Source: Uranotaenia lowii
Taxonomy: Eukaryota > Arthropoda > Insecta > Diptera > Culicidae
Reading direction: 5' to 3'
Length of the DNA: 64,000 nt
NCBI RefSeq assembly: GCF_029784155.1
Contig: NC_073692.1
Span: 15,667,752 to 15,731,751, forward strand
The notes beneath the pieces were generated by a model. That model made no database searches. It saw nothing but the letters and a program-made list of their open reading frames with translations, and was not told the origin of the DNA. This document shows, piece by piece, positions 23,982-35,534 of the stretch (the first letter of the stretch is position 1; each line of letters starts with the position of its first letter). The position numbers and the translations under genes are program-made.

Positions 23982-24325
23982 TGTTGAAAACGCAGTGGTG
24001 GAAAAGAGTTAATCTTTATTCGTTTTGTTCGTCAAGTCCTTCAATAACTTCTTAGAACATTAGTAACATCATTTTTTCATTTTCGTGTTATATTCTGAGC
24101 TAACCCCTCAGAATGTCTGGCAACACTGGTGAGTTACCACGCACCTAAATTGAGTTCTTTGGCTTCACAGTGTAATGATGTAAACATTTGTACCGTGTTT
24201 ACCATCATCAGCTGTTATAATCGGTTCCATTGACAATGTTTTGGTTTCGCCGGTAGAACAGCAGATTTTCTCTGCTGTTCACAAGGGATTTCGTCCGGAA
24301 TCATTTGAAATCGTGAGTATTAACA
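23982..24325. mobile_element. Solo LTR (344 bp) inserted in RTE copy D
   Basis: The segment begins TGTTGAAAACGC and ends GAGTATTAACA, so it has the TG...CA termini of an LTR with a short TGTT/AACA inverted end. It is flanked by AGATG on both sides (23977-23981 and 24326-24330). Removing it with one AGATG rejoins RTE coding sequence (AHAALIR then WEPINERI). No internal coding region remains, which indicates recombination between two LTRs. The 5-bp duplication fits a BEL/Pao or gypsy element. Confidence 0.75.
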
Positions 24326-24761
24326 AGATGGGAACCGATAAACGAAAGAATAATCGTAGCTAGATTTATAACACGGGTTAGAAACCTTACAACGGTACAG
24401 TGTTATGCGCCAACTGACGTTGCCGATTTGCAGGAGAAAGAGCAGTTTTACAGTCAATTGAACAACGTAGTTGAGAAAATTCCGAAAGGTGACATTCAAA
24501 TTCACTTAAGCGATTTCAATGCAAAACTTGGCTCCGATAATCAGGGCAGTGAATGCACCAGAGAGTGCAAGGTCTAGGAAAGTTAAGCAAAAACGGAGAC
24601 CGGTTTGTAGAATTTTGTGGCAACAACAACATGGTGATCGGTGGATCGCTCTTCCCTTATCGACCATCATAAAGGTCACATGGGTTTCCCAAAATGGCCG
24701 AACATAAAAATAAGTTTACCACATCTACATCAGCCGAAAATGGAGTAAGAGCCTTCTTGAT

Positions 24762-25130
24762 GTTGTAAGCATTGCTTGTCAGTTCATGGGGTTTGAGAGT
24801 TTCTCCTTGGCGAGGCAGTTCGCCAAGCCATCCTAGCCCGGCGAACAACACGGTGAAAAGTAAGTTCTGCTAGCCGACAGAAGAGGACCGATAAGAGATG
24901 TGAGTCGCAAATATAAAGCGAAAGGGTGAAAACTATAGCCGGGCGAAATGTTACGTTACAATGTAATGTGAGCGAGGGTTACGAACGACGAGGAAGTCAA
25001 GGTCAAGGATAGAATGATAAAACATAAAAGCATAACATAGAGCACCAACATTGTACAAAAACCGAGTGAAGATCCTTGAGTGAAGAGCCACAGGGTAGGG
25101 GTTCACTGCACTAATACCGAATGGCTAACA
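24762..25130 (+). repeat. Extra block inside the RTE endonuclease, shared with 17060-17345
   Basis: Copy F reads SLLDV followed directly by RNKRSAD. In copy D about 370 bases separate these codons. The block begins just after CTTGATGTT with GTAAGC and ends before ATGTCCGCAAC. It contains the same ordered segments as the block next to copy B. I do not know whether it is an inserted element, a rearranged piece of the RTE 5' region, or an ancestral feature lost from copy F. Confidence 0.5.
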
Positions 25131-25552
25131 GCCAGTCTTACAATGTCCGCAACAAACGAAGCGCAGTCTTGGTATCTGACCATCACCTTGTCCTTGGTGA
25201 GATACGACTGTCGAAGTCGAAGAACAGTGACAGTGGTGGTAAATCAAGAATGCCTTTATCACGACGAGCCATGGTACTTTCGGTAAAGTGTGTGGAAAAC
25301 GAAGTGAATGGATGTCTGATGAAATCTGGGGGATGGTCGATGATCGGAGAGAGACGAAAGTCGGAATTGAGCAGGCATGTACCGGGTCAGTCAAAGCAGC
25401 CGCCCGCTTACGATATGCGGAGCTGGAAAAGGAAGTTAAACGAGCTTGTAGACGAGACAAGAGAGCCTGAACAAACTCCCTAGCCGAAGAGGGAGAAAAA
25501 TCCGTCGCCATTGGAGATATCCAATTACTGTATGACATTTCTCGCCGACTTA

Positions 25553-25826
25553 TAGTGTTTTCGTTTATTTGCAGTGGCAACCTAGTTACCCACGGGTTTT
25601 GCCCTAGCTGCTGTTATTGTGTTCGTTTATCGATTCAGAAGTCCTCTAGTTTTGCCCGAGATTTGAACTTCAAGCAGGCGGTTGCACCCCGTAAAAGTTG
25701 TCAGTGTTGGGAGTAAACATAAGAGTGAATATAGCAACCATATATTTGCATCGTTCCGGGTAACGATTCTGTTTGTTTATTCAGAAAAAGTTTTGCCCCG
25801 CGCTTGTAGAGAAAACGAAAACGACA
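25553..25826. mobile_element. 274-bp MITE-like element in RTE copy D, TTA target duplication
   Basis: The left end TAGTGTTTTCGTTT and the reverse complement of the right end TGTCGTTTTCGTTTTC form imperfect terminal inverted repeats. TTA flanks both ends (25550-25552 and 25827-25829). Excising it with one TTA rejoins RTE codons ISRRL and SGARTNAR. It has no coding capacity. A 3-bp TTA duplication is typical of PIF/Harbinger-derived elements, but a 2-bp TA duplication would also fit. Confidence 0.6.
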
Positions 25827-26699
25827 TTAGTGGTGCAAGGACTAATGCAAGAGTGCCTCTGAAAGACGGAACAGGTCAGCTGTCAGATCGAAGAGATCCG
25901 CTCAAACACAGAGATCCGCTTTTGAACAACTCCTCCGAAACACGAATAGCGATGACCAACAGAACTCAGACCTCGAAGCGCCAACAGCAATTCGCACGGT
26001 CTTTCCGCTGACATCTGGGATTCTGCAACACTCCCGACTGACAGGATGTAGAGTATCTTCGTTAAGGTCCCGAAGATATGAGACCTGACAGATTGCGGTC
26101 ACTTGCGTAGCATAACGTTGATCCGTACAACCCTCAAAGTTCTCTGCAAGGTGATCCTGAACAGGATCCAGGAGAAGATCAACGCTACTCTCCGTTGGCA
26201 ACAAGCTGGATTCTGATCCGGACTATCAGGTGTAGGCCACATCACAACGCTACGAATAATACTGGAACGAATCAACTAACTCTAGGACTCCTCTCTTCTG
26301 CTGGTGTTCGTTGATTTCGAAAAAAAAACATTCGACCAACTCAACCACGAAAACATCTGGTCTGTTCATAGACCACGAGGTGTCTCAGAGGAGCTTGTTT
26401 ATCTTACCGAAGCACAGTATGAAGCATTTTCGATCAAGGTCCTGCACGACGGTGTCTTGTCTGAACCAATCCCAGTAACTGCTGGAGTGAGACAAGGATG
26501 TATCTTATCACCGCAACTCTTTCTCATCGTAATGGATGAAATCTTGACTGGATCGATTGACTGTAGCCAAAACAGAGGATTGGCGGATATCCAGAGCAAA
26601 CTCGACGACCTCACCGAAAGTTTCAAGGCAGCAGGTCTCAAAATCAATTACGGAAAGACTTATTCGATGGAAATCAATCGTCACTACAGCCAATTTTGT

Positions 26700-27785
26700 A
26701 ATTAAAAAAAAAACAAACAATCCATATCCTTAAGTTTCAACAGCAATCTCATCTTGTAACACGGCTAAAGCTTCTCAAATCTGTAGGTGCCTCAAGTTTT
26801 TTTTAAACGATTATAACCATTAATGAAATCCGATTCCTAAGATTGGGCGTACTAACAAAATGTTACGTTTCTTACAAAATAATCAACAATCCAGCTTACA
26901 ACGCCATTGTTCCCCACGAATCTACCCGGTGTTTCCAACGTACGATTCATGCGTTCAATGCATTGTGGTCACTCCTAGTCTTGTGCGCTGATAAGATATA
27001 GTAAGAAAACTGCATCTTACTTCGAGCTTATAGGTAAACAACAAAACCAGATCGAACCGGATGGCCAAACCGGACTTGAATCGAGTGAAACACAAAAAAA
27101 AGAACACTGATTCCAGCTCCAATTGATTCCGAAATTGTAAATAGCTCTTCCCGTTGTCCGCGTTGCAATCCATCATTTCTAGGAATACGCCACGCCGGGC
27201 CGCCCCTTCTGAACATTTGCTCGCGTGAGTGTCCCTGTATGAGTGGGAAAAGTTATTATTACCCTGGCCCCCACTGACTGTGGGCTGGCTGTGACTGGGC
27301 CGTGGAATGAAAATAAACGGGCGCGCGAAAATTGATAATCCCACGACCCCCTCACAGAGATCCTCGTACACTGACTGATAACAGCCCCCGCATGGCTAGT
27401 ACTGCTGCGAGTAGTAACCAGAGATTATTTTTACTTTCTTTTCTCTCTAATATAGCTGCTGGTGCTACAACAATGAAGGAACGCCGGGTGAGCCTTAATT
27501 TGGCTGGGTCGAGTAGAGATAATACAGAGATAGAAGGAAGGATGAATACTTCCAGAAATACCGACCAAACAGATCATGGATGCGAGACGGGACGTACAGG
27601 ATCTTGCACATGCGGCAGATTTATTTTCAACAAAATCACGACCCGGGTACGTGACGCAGTTCCATTTCGCTCAATGGTGAATTATGTGTGAGGAATTTGG
27701 TGATAGATGCATCCAGGATGCTGGAGAATTCCGAAATTGATTTTGGTTTTTGTTTCACCGTGCATGGTGAGTTATAGTTTACGCC
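26700..27785. other. Unannotated intergenic DNA
   Basis: An AT-rich part (26700-26990) is followed by a more balanced stretch (27000-27700) with a 119-codon plus-strand ORF (27332-27691) and a 138-codon minus-strand ORF (27371-26955). Neither shows a domain I know. Confidence 0.3.
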
Positions 27786-27896
27786 TCAGTCGATAACCCA
27801 CTGAGGATGCTAGCAAGTAGCTAGTGAAATACTAGTGTTTGGGTCTTTTAAATACTGTGGTTGAATTCAAAGGAATCATCGACTACTTTGAAATAA
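27786..27896 (+). mobile_element. Penelope-like element, 3'-terminal fragment
   Basis: This 111-bp stretch matches the 3' end of the two Penelope-like copies at 34181-36887 (TCAGTCGATAACCCACTGAG through CTACTTTGAAATAA) with scattered substitutions. It lies about 1.2 kb outside the left end of the P element, so it is an independent, older insertion. Confidence 0.75.
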
Positions 27897-27899
27897 AAA

Positions 27900-29051
27900 A
27901 TGTCATAAAATTTATTAAAAAAATACAATAAAAAGATTTAAAATGATAAAAATAACTAAATCATGATGGAGAATGACAAAAAAAACAAATATGACACAAA
28001 AAATAAATATTTAAAAAAAGGCTAAATGTATCTAAAACATGATAAGAAAATATAAAAAAACGGACTTAAAGAAGAGAAAAATTAACTAAAAATTGTGTTA
28101 ATAATACTTAATAGTAATAGTTTTTTTGTATAATGAATGAAGACAAAGTTTAAAAAAAACCGTTCGACTTTGGGAGCCTTCGATTTAAGCAACACAAAAT
28201 GTTCGAGCGTGTTGCCAAAATCGATTGAGGTCTGTATTTAAAATAAAAATGTATGTTGGTTGATGTTGTATTGTATCACCAATTAAGAACGTAAAGCGCT
28301 GGCTCCATAAATTGGCGACATTTCATGTTGATCAGACATCTATCAAACATCTTCCAAATGTCGGTGCCAGTACAACAGGAGGGTTGCCGATTGCCGAGGT
28401 GATTGTTGAATTGTCAGTCATAAAACTGTGACTGTGAAAAAGTTAAAGCCTTCGCATTCATAACAGACGCCTTCAAATGAGTAACCAAGCAAACAATCTC
28501 GCCTTAACCTTCAGTCAAATGAAGCGTCGGAATAATCATAGTCGCCTTCAGCCCGTCGTCGTCTTTTTGACTGTGACGGAATAATGTTTAGATAAGAAAA
28601 ACATCTTAAGACGACGCCGAAAAACACTAGTTTCGTTATGGTCGTGGCTGAAAAAAAAAATCTGAAAATCAGTCCAGGATAGTTCGGGACCTGGACATTT
28701 TCGAACGTAACATCAACTGCCACGACCGATGAGAATTCGCTAAGGACTAGAAGGACAATATCGACTACGCGCAAAAAAATGCCTTTCATAATTATCTATT
28801 TAAAAATTCCTTTACAATATTGTAATTCCGCAATTGGTAGTAGTTTTTGAATCTGAATTTTATTTGTTTTTGACACTGGCAAAACGCCCAACAAGCAATC
28901 CAAATACACAAAATTTTTCGAATCATACATAAAATGCTTTGAACCGACGCCGTCAACTAGCTTGACGACCGTCGTTTGAAAAATAACATCCGTCACGTGA
29001 ACAGAAATCCATGACGATAATCCATAGTACATGGAAAATAACAGGTAGGCC
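27900..29051. other. AT-rich intergenic DNA left of the P element
   Basis: No supported gene. Two minus-strand ORFs of 92 and 97 codons (28789-28511 and 29089-28796) have no recognisable motif; the second starts inside the P-element terminus and so cannot be an independent host gene of that form. Confidence 0.35.
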
Positions 29052-29060
29052 ATTGCGCTT
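29052..29060 (+). repeat. Target-site duplication of the P element, left
   Basis: ATTGCGCTT directly abuts the left terminus at 29061 and is repeated at 38125-38133. P elements typically make 8-bp duplications; the ninth base may be chance or may belong to a terminus. Confidence 0.75.
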
Positions 29061-29089
29061 CCATGTGGTTTATCTATAGGTGGGGACAA
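29061..29089 (+). repeat. P element left terminal inverted repeat
   Basis: 29-bp arm matching 38124-38096 on the opposite strand at 27 of 29 positions. The ATG of the transposase is 171 bp inside. Confidence 0.85.
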
Positions 29090-29231
29090 CCAAAAACTTT
29101 AGTGTTAGTTCGTTGTATCCATACAGTTGTTTATGAACGATTGTGACGTAATGCGACGCCGTCGCGCTCGCGAACTTCTGAAACGATAGCAACGCAGAAT
29201 ATTTGTTTTTTTATGTTCACAAGTTTTCGAA

Positions 29232-32200
29232 ATGCCGTCGTGTTGTGTGTGCGGAATAAGTTTCTACGCGGTCAAAAAAAGAAAGCTCCCGATTTCATTT
29301 TTCAGTTTTCCGAAAAATGAAATAGTTCGAGCCAAATGGAAAACTTTTTGTGGTTTGGAGGAAGGAGCCGTTTGTTCCCGACATTTCGTTCCAACCGATT
29401 TCGAAAACTATTTTGAAGACGCTCGTTTATCATTGTGTAAAACTGGTAAGCATTCAATGAATTCAACCTTCCAAAGCCGTTCGGGTCAATATGACCCGAA
29501 GCGCACATTCAAATCATCATAACTCTTCGAGAAAAAATCGCAAAAAATTGATTTGAAAAACCTCCCTGGGGAATCACAAAATACACAATCTGTAGTACCA
29601 CAATCCTGTGACCACCGAAAGTGCTCCCTCAAAAAATTCCGTGATTAGGCTGTTCGAGTCTATTGACCCATACCGATGAATTTTTATTTATTGTATAGAT
29701 AATTTATTCTTGTTTCTCAATATCTAAAAAATAAATGGAAATATTCTACGAGATCACCAGTAGCTGATTCCGAATGAAAAAAGTCTCGAAAAAGAGCTCT
29801 TTTTAGAATGCTTATAACTTGTGACGGGTTCCAAATATTGCGCTGGTTTTTAATATTTGGAATTGTCAAGAATAAATCTATCCATGGATGTATAAGTTTT
29901 TGGTGATCCAAAGGAAGTTTCAGCCGCTATCCCGGAACTTCTGGCGGAAAAAAATTCTTACTTCAAAAAAGTCACCCAATTTTGGCTTTGCATTGCTGTA
30001 TCTCGTTTATCAATGGACCGATTCTCCAAATTCATCGGTATGGGTCAATATTTGCGGCCAGGAGAACGTTCGTAAACTACAGGTCAAATTTATCTAAAAT
30101 AGATTTGTACGGAAATTTTGCGAACAGCTTTGGAAGGTTAATGAAATTATAAAGAAATTGCTTATTTGAATCAATTCCTTTTTTTTAAGCTGTGCCGTCC
30201 GTGAAAAATGTTACGGAGTTAGAAGTTCTGAGAGTTCCGTTGGTCAAGCAAGAACTCACTGACGTAATTTTTGAGGTGATAGATAACCGAAATGCTCCTA
30301 ACGACCAAATTGAAGAAAACGGCTTAGATGTTTCGGAAATTATAAATTTTGATATGCTGATACCCGAAACTAGAGTTGAAACGGATGGCAATGCAAAAAA
30401 TTCCGAAACATTGGCAATTTTGGAGCGAACTTTAGAAAGAAAGAACCGTCAAATAAGGCAATTAAAATGTTGTGTAAGATTATTTTTACGATTGTTTTTG
30501 TAGTATTCTAAATATTAGCTCACTTTAAAATAAACGGATATAAATTTACATATTTACAGGTTGTGAAAAGGAATAAGTTTTTCAAAAAAAAGATAAGAAA
30601 TTTGCAGCTCCAGGTTTGTTAATAAAAATTATCAATTCATTTCATTATAATGTTAAAAAACGTTTTTAAGGAATTGGCTAAAAATAAAAGGATTTCTGAA
30701 TTAGAAAAAACAATTCAAGACCTGAGAGATACGATCCGCCATCAAAAAATGACCCTCGAAACTCGAGTGAAACAGGAAACACAACAAATTTTAAAAAAAA
30801 TTCTAACAGAAAATCAAATTGATCTGATTCTTGGCCTTAAAAAAAGAGTGGCGTGGAAAACTCCGGAAATCGCAATGGCATTTGCTTTAAGGTAAATTTA
30901 ATTTGAATCATTTGAAAAAAAATAAGGTTATAATATTTAGTACATAAAATATTTGTTTTTGAGCTAAGAATTGGGGGATTGAAAAATTATATTTTTTCTA
31001 ATATACTATAATCAATGGCCAAAAAAACTAAGGGGAAAAAGGAGAGGGTGGGGATAGAGAAGGGTGGTTAATGGTCATGTGTTGTAAAAAGTGGATCCAG
31101 TTATTATTTTTAAGATATCTCAGTTACTTTATCGGACTTCAAATTTTATCGGTAAGCCATAAATCAATGTCTCTCCTCAGATTTAGAATTCTACATTTAG
31201 TTCAGAATGTAAAACCCTAATGTAGGTTAAAAAGTTGATATATAAGCTTGACGTTAGCAAACTTATGATGAACATAAAAAAGTTGCTTAGCTGTATACAG
31301 ATATTGTTTCATATTTAATATTTGAATCTACACCCACTATTCTCAGTTGAAATTCTGGTATAAAAATGTTAAATTACAAAATTCTGATACAGAATTAAGA
31401 ATTTAAATCACGATCATTCCGATTTCGAATTTAATTTTTACTTATATTTCACAATTAAGCTTTGAAGTACCGAACTAAAAAATTCAAATTCAAAAAATTT
31501 ATAGTCTCAACAATAGGTTTCGAATTTGGGAATTCTGATTCAAATTTTGTATTCGAAGTTCATATTTTTCGGAAACTCAAATTGAGAAACCTGTTTTTAG
31601 ATTAAATATCCAGTTCAAAATACATATTCAGACTTGATATTTCTTTTCGGAAAATGCACTCAGGATTCATGCAAGTTACGTACATTAGAATGAACAATTT
31701 ATAAAAAATTAAAAAAATATGTAGCAGACTATTTAGCAATTTGATCATCATCAGCAAAAAAAACATTAGTTTTTTTTTTAAATTAATAATTCAATTGTTC
31801 TTTTTATCTAAGGTATCACAGCCAGCCAGCCTATGAAATAGTTAGATCAGAAATGAATATACCTCTACCATCATTAAGAAGTCTGCGAAGATGGGCATCC
31901 AGGTTAGAATTTCGAAAAGGTATTTTGGATGACGTTTTCCAGGTGCTGAAGATTGTCAGCAATGACCTCAAACCTGCTGAAAAAGTTGTCGTTCTCGCAT
32001 TTGACGAAATGGCAGTACGTAAAACTATGGAATACGATAGGAAAGTCGACGACGTACTAGGTCCTTTTTCGGAGATGCAAGTGGTGTCCGCACGTGGCCT
32101 TTTTGCAAAGTGGAAGACACCGGTATTTGTAGATTTCGATTGTCGGATCAAAAAGAAGATTTTGGATGAAATCATCACACGTTTTCACAACGTCGGATTC

Positions 32201-34172
32201 CATGTGGTAGCTTGTGTTCATGATTGTGGAGGAGGAAATTTGGCGCTGTGGAAAGAAATCGGGATTGATTTAGAAACAGAAAAAACCTGGCTCGAACATC
32301 CTTGTACCAAAGACGAAGTATTTTTTTTTGCAGATGCTCCTCACATGCTTAAACTTTTCCGAAATTGGTTACTTGATCATGGATTTTATTACAATGGTAA
32401 GCTTTCTAATATCTGACTTAAACTGTTAACCATGACTATTGAATCACTTTAAATATTATATAACTGTTAGCAATTATTTTACTACTTACTTCACCTGACT
32501 TAGCAAAAACGGTTAAGAAGGAAATTTCAAAATTTCTGATGTTTTAAAATAAAATATTTCTTATATGGTTTATGGATCGTAAACTCTTTGGAATAATTAT
32601 TCAATTTCTTCAGCAAAGTTGTAGATAAAGATAACCACTATTTAAACGTAGCTTAAATTTATTGGAAAAAATGGCATAATTGAACCGCATAACTGTTTTT
32701 ATATAAAATGCTTTGTTTCAGGCAAAATGATCACCAAGAAATACTTGGAAGAGCTAGTGAAGAAAGCCTCTACTTTGAAAAATCCTGCGGAACCGGAAAA
32801 TAGCACTGAATTGAATTCACTGTTTAAGTTGACTAGCAAACATTTAACTGCCAAAGGAGCAGAGCGACAATCGGTACCAATAGCTGCTCAAACTTGTAGC
32901 CATACAGTATCGATAAATTTAGCTCGGCATTTTAAAAATGAGGAAGAAGCACATGATTTGTCCAAGATAATAAATATTGTTGACAAATGGTTTGATGCAA
33001 TGAACAGCTATAGAATGGATGAATCAATCCCGTCCAAAAAATGTTTTGGTCAAAATATCGAAGACCAACAAAAAGCTCTCAATGATATGTTACACTTTTC
33101 AAAAAACATGCGAACACTTTCAAAGCATCAATTACCCGCCGCTTCCCATTTACAGGTAACTAAAGTTATATATTTAATTAATTTAAAACTCATTTGGATA
33201 AATTTTTAGACATTCCAGAAAGGGATAATTGTCACATCTATTTCAATGTCGAAGTTGTATGAAAAGGTAAAAAAAAAGTACGGAGCTGCTTTTTTAATGA
33301 CGAGGAAATTAAATCAAGATTTTCTTGAAAATTTGTTTGCAAATTTGCGCACGAATATGGGGGCAAATGATCATCCATCGCCGTTGGAAGCGTTGAATAG
33401 GTTGAAATTGATTGTTTTGGGAAGGCCTATCACTTCACAGATTAAAAGAAATCAGAACACATATGACAAGTTAAACGAAGAACAACTAATGGCTGTGTTT
33501 TTTAAAAAAACGATTGACGTTTCGCAGTCAAACGAAACCAATTATTTGAATGATTCGGAATCGGATTCTGAATCTGAAATTTGTGATAAAACTTGTACAT
33601 TAAAACGCACTAATTCAGAAATTGAAACCAACAACAACGACTGCTTTTCAAAGCGTCAAAAACCTCTAGAAGAAGAAGACGGAGCCGAATATTTCTACGG
33701 TTTTCTAGCTAGATCTCTTAGAAATCAGCATCCTGAGCTAGGCAATTTTTCATATAAAAATGAACCCAATGAAACATATGTACAAGCTTTATCGCACGGC
33801 GGACTAACAGAACCATCTCCGATGTGGATTTCGACAGCAAATTTGATTGAAGAAACGTTCAATAAGATTCACAATGAAGGGACAAATTCTGAGCAACCAG
33901 GTTTTAAAAAAAAAACCAACATCACCAGAAGGTCTCTTCAAACACTTAAGAAAAAATTTGCCGACGTTCCAGAAAATGTTCTAAGAACATATGTTTCGAA
34001 AAGAATCAATATACGCATCCGATACCTAAAAAAGAAAATTAGGGAGCAACAATTTGAAAAATTTCGGATTTCAAAAATGAATATAAAAAATCGACGCTCA
34101 TGTAACAAAAGAAATATCAAAAAAATCGAACAATTTACTAATAATCAAAGGTTTGAAGAACCTCTTAGCTGA
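29232..34172 (+). CDS. P-element transposase with THAP domain, seven exons, 917 aa, open throughout
   Basis: Exons 29232-29445, 30190-30473, 30560-30613, 30671-30891, 31813-32396, 32722-33155 and 33210-34172 join at GT/AG sites into 2,754 bases with no stop or frameshift. Residues 1-74 are a THAP C2CH zinc-finger DNA-binding domain: Cys4 or Cys5 with Cys7, Pro27, Trp36, Cys48, His51, and an AVP motif at 72-74 that only forms across the first intron, confirming that splice. A leucine/lysine-rich probable coiled coil follows at about 150-235. The RNase H-like core has FDEM (Asp322), HDCGGGN (Asp395), ADAPHMLK (Asp432) and NQDFLENLF (Glu637). The 73-residue spacing between the first two Asp matches what I recall for Drosophila P (230 and 303). 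The C-terminal 250 residues are acidic then basic. It is close in length to human THAP9. It would excise and insert the element using GTP as cofactor, in the nucleus. A functional transposase is plausible but unproven. Confidence 0.9.
29465..30139. mobile_element. MITE-like inverted-repeat element in intron 1 of the P transposase
   Basis: The ends AACCTTCCAAAGCCGTTCG (29465 on) and, on the minus strand, AACCTTCCAAAGCTGTTCG (from 30139) are inverted repeats with one mismatch over 19 bases. A second inverted pair lies inside: ATTGACCCATACCGATGAAT near 29661 and its complement near 30028. Near the left end TTCGGGTCA-ATA-TGACCCGAA forms a 9-bp-stem hairpin. Outside, AATGAATT and AATGAAAT could be an imperfect 8-bp duplication of hAT type. 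It has no coding capacity and sits wholly in the intron. Confidence 0.6.
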
Positions 34173-34180
34173 ATGAAACT

Positions 34181-35533
34181 ATTATTTCAAAGTAGTCGAA
34201 GATTCCTTTGAATTCAGCTACAGTATTTGAAAGACCCAAATACTAGTATTTCACTAGCTACTTGCTAGCATCCTCAGTGGGTTATCGACTGAAGAAAGTG
34301 TATCATATCCCTCCCTTAAATTGTCCAAGCTAGGTAGCTCTGAATTATTTGTAGGTAAAAAGAACCTTCGAATGCTCGGCAAATGTGCCGTTGTCAGTTT
34401 CTTGGGCCTACCTACCCTTTTCTGGGTGTTGTCAGGTAGATTATTATTGTTACCCGCCCTATTTTGGGCGTTGTCAGGTAAATTATATTTCTTCCTACCT
34501 AAGAACTTGAACAGCCAACTATGACCTGGTCCGTTGTCTCCGTTCAACAGTTTAGCTGAATTTTGATTGAAAATTTCAATACTTTCCGCTACATCTAACT
34601 TCAGCGAATTACTGTTCAACGATCGAAGTAAAGAAATATTTTCTTGATCGATCAAATGGCCTGTTTCACAGATGTGTAATGCTACTGAAGATCTAGGATT
34701 CTGTGAAGGGAGAACTTTTTTCTTCGAATCTGATTTGGCAATTGCCAAATGTTCTTCGAATCTCTCTATTAACTTCCTTTTTGTTTGTCCAATGTATACC
34801 TTATCACAGTCAGAACAACTGATCTTGTACACACCGGATCTATGCAAAAGTTCCACCGGATCTTTTGTTGATCCTAAAATGGATTTCAATTGATTATTGG
34901 AACTACTAAAAACCAATTCAATATCAAATTTTGTTAACTTGGATCGTAATTCAAGAGCATTGAAGCTATTAAATTCCATCGATCTCCGTTGAAACTCGTT
35001 TTGAATTGGAGTTAAAGTAGTGAAGGATTTTCTCTGAAGAATTTTTTGTTTTTTGTTGATGATGGCTTGAATAGAACTGGATTGGTATCCATTCTTATTA
35101 GCCGTTTGGAAGATATATTGAAGTTCCTTTTCTTCCCCTTCTTTTGAGAGAGGAATCGAATTCATTCTGTGGATCATATGATGGAAAGCGGCCATCTTAT
35201 GTCCTAATGAATGATTAGAGGTGCTCGGGATAACCCTCATAGTATTGGTTGGTTTCCTGTAAATCTCAAAATTGAAAAGATTATCTTCTCTCTTTATGAG
35301 AACGTCCAGGAAAGGGATTTTCTTATCCTCTTCCACTTCACAAGTGAACTTGATATTCTTATGTAAACCATTTATGGCTGTCAGGAGTTCCTCAAGAAAA
35401 TCTTTGTTTACTACACAGAAAACATCGTCGACGTATCTCCACCATTTTTCGGGTAGTAAATCCTGTTTTTCAAGAGTTTCCTCCAAGTGAGCCATAAACA
35501 GTTCACAAAGAAACGGAGACAACGGGTTTCCCA
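34181..35533 (-). mobile_element. Penelope-like element, 5'-truncated, left copy
   Basis: Reads leftward from the palindrome axis. It contains the 3' half of the single Penelope ORF and a 73-bp 3' tail ending ...CTACTTTGAAATAAT. It is the same length and sequence as the right copy. Confidence 0.9.
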
Positions 35534-35534
35534 T
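34254..35534 (-). pseudogene. Penelope-like reverse transcriptase C-terminus with GIY-YIG endonuclease (truncated)
   Basis: 426 codons from MGNPLSPFLCELFM. The first part is the end of a reverse transcriptase: GNPLSP (motif B region) and WWRYVDDVF at 31-39 with the catalytic YVDD; the fingers and the motif A Asp are missing because the copy starts at the palindrome axis. The second part is a GIY-YIG nuclease: GVYKISCSDC from 234 and KVYIGQTKRKLIERF at 245-259, with a CxxC before it and an HICETGH segment after, as in Penelope-type EN+ elements. The frame is intact to the stop, so it is truncated but not decayed. Without the RT fingers it cannot copy itself. On this strand the first codon is ATG. 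Confidence 0.9.

Larger units (their letters stand above)
23745..26690 (+). mobile_element. RTE-type retrotransposon, longest copy, interrupted by three insertions (copy D)
   Basis: The endonuclease start is readable at 23747-23975 with frame breaks (GKLAQIAREASRLKLEILG, then SPGKSCFTQA). After a solo LTR, 24331-24760 gives WEPINERIIVARFITRVRNL, VQCYAPTDVADLQEKEQFYS, PKGDIQIHLSDFNAKLGSDN and a degraded DHICIS region. After an extra block, about 25130-25552 gives VSDHHLVLGEIRL (SDHH catalytic motif) and the linker to ISRRL. After a 274-bp inverted-repeat element it resumes with SGARTNARVPLKD, and the reverse transcriptase follows with VFVDFEK, AGVRQGCILSPQLFLIVMDE and DDLTESFKAAGLK, ending near 26690. 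The YADD box region is deleted (RGLADIQSKLDDL). The copy is dead, but with copies C and F it would allow a family consensus. Confidence 0.8.

Noticed and set aside
28796..29089. 97-codon minus-strand ORF
   Set aside because: Its start lies inside the left terminal repeat of the P element, so it would need the insertion to exist; no motif supports it.
29232..34172. A domesticated host THAP gene rather than a transposon
   Set aside because: The gene lies between matching inverted repeats and a target-site duplication, so it is still part of a transposon.
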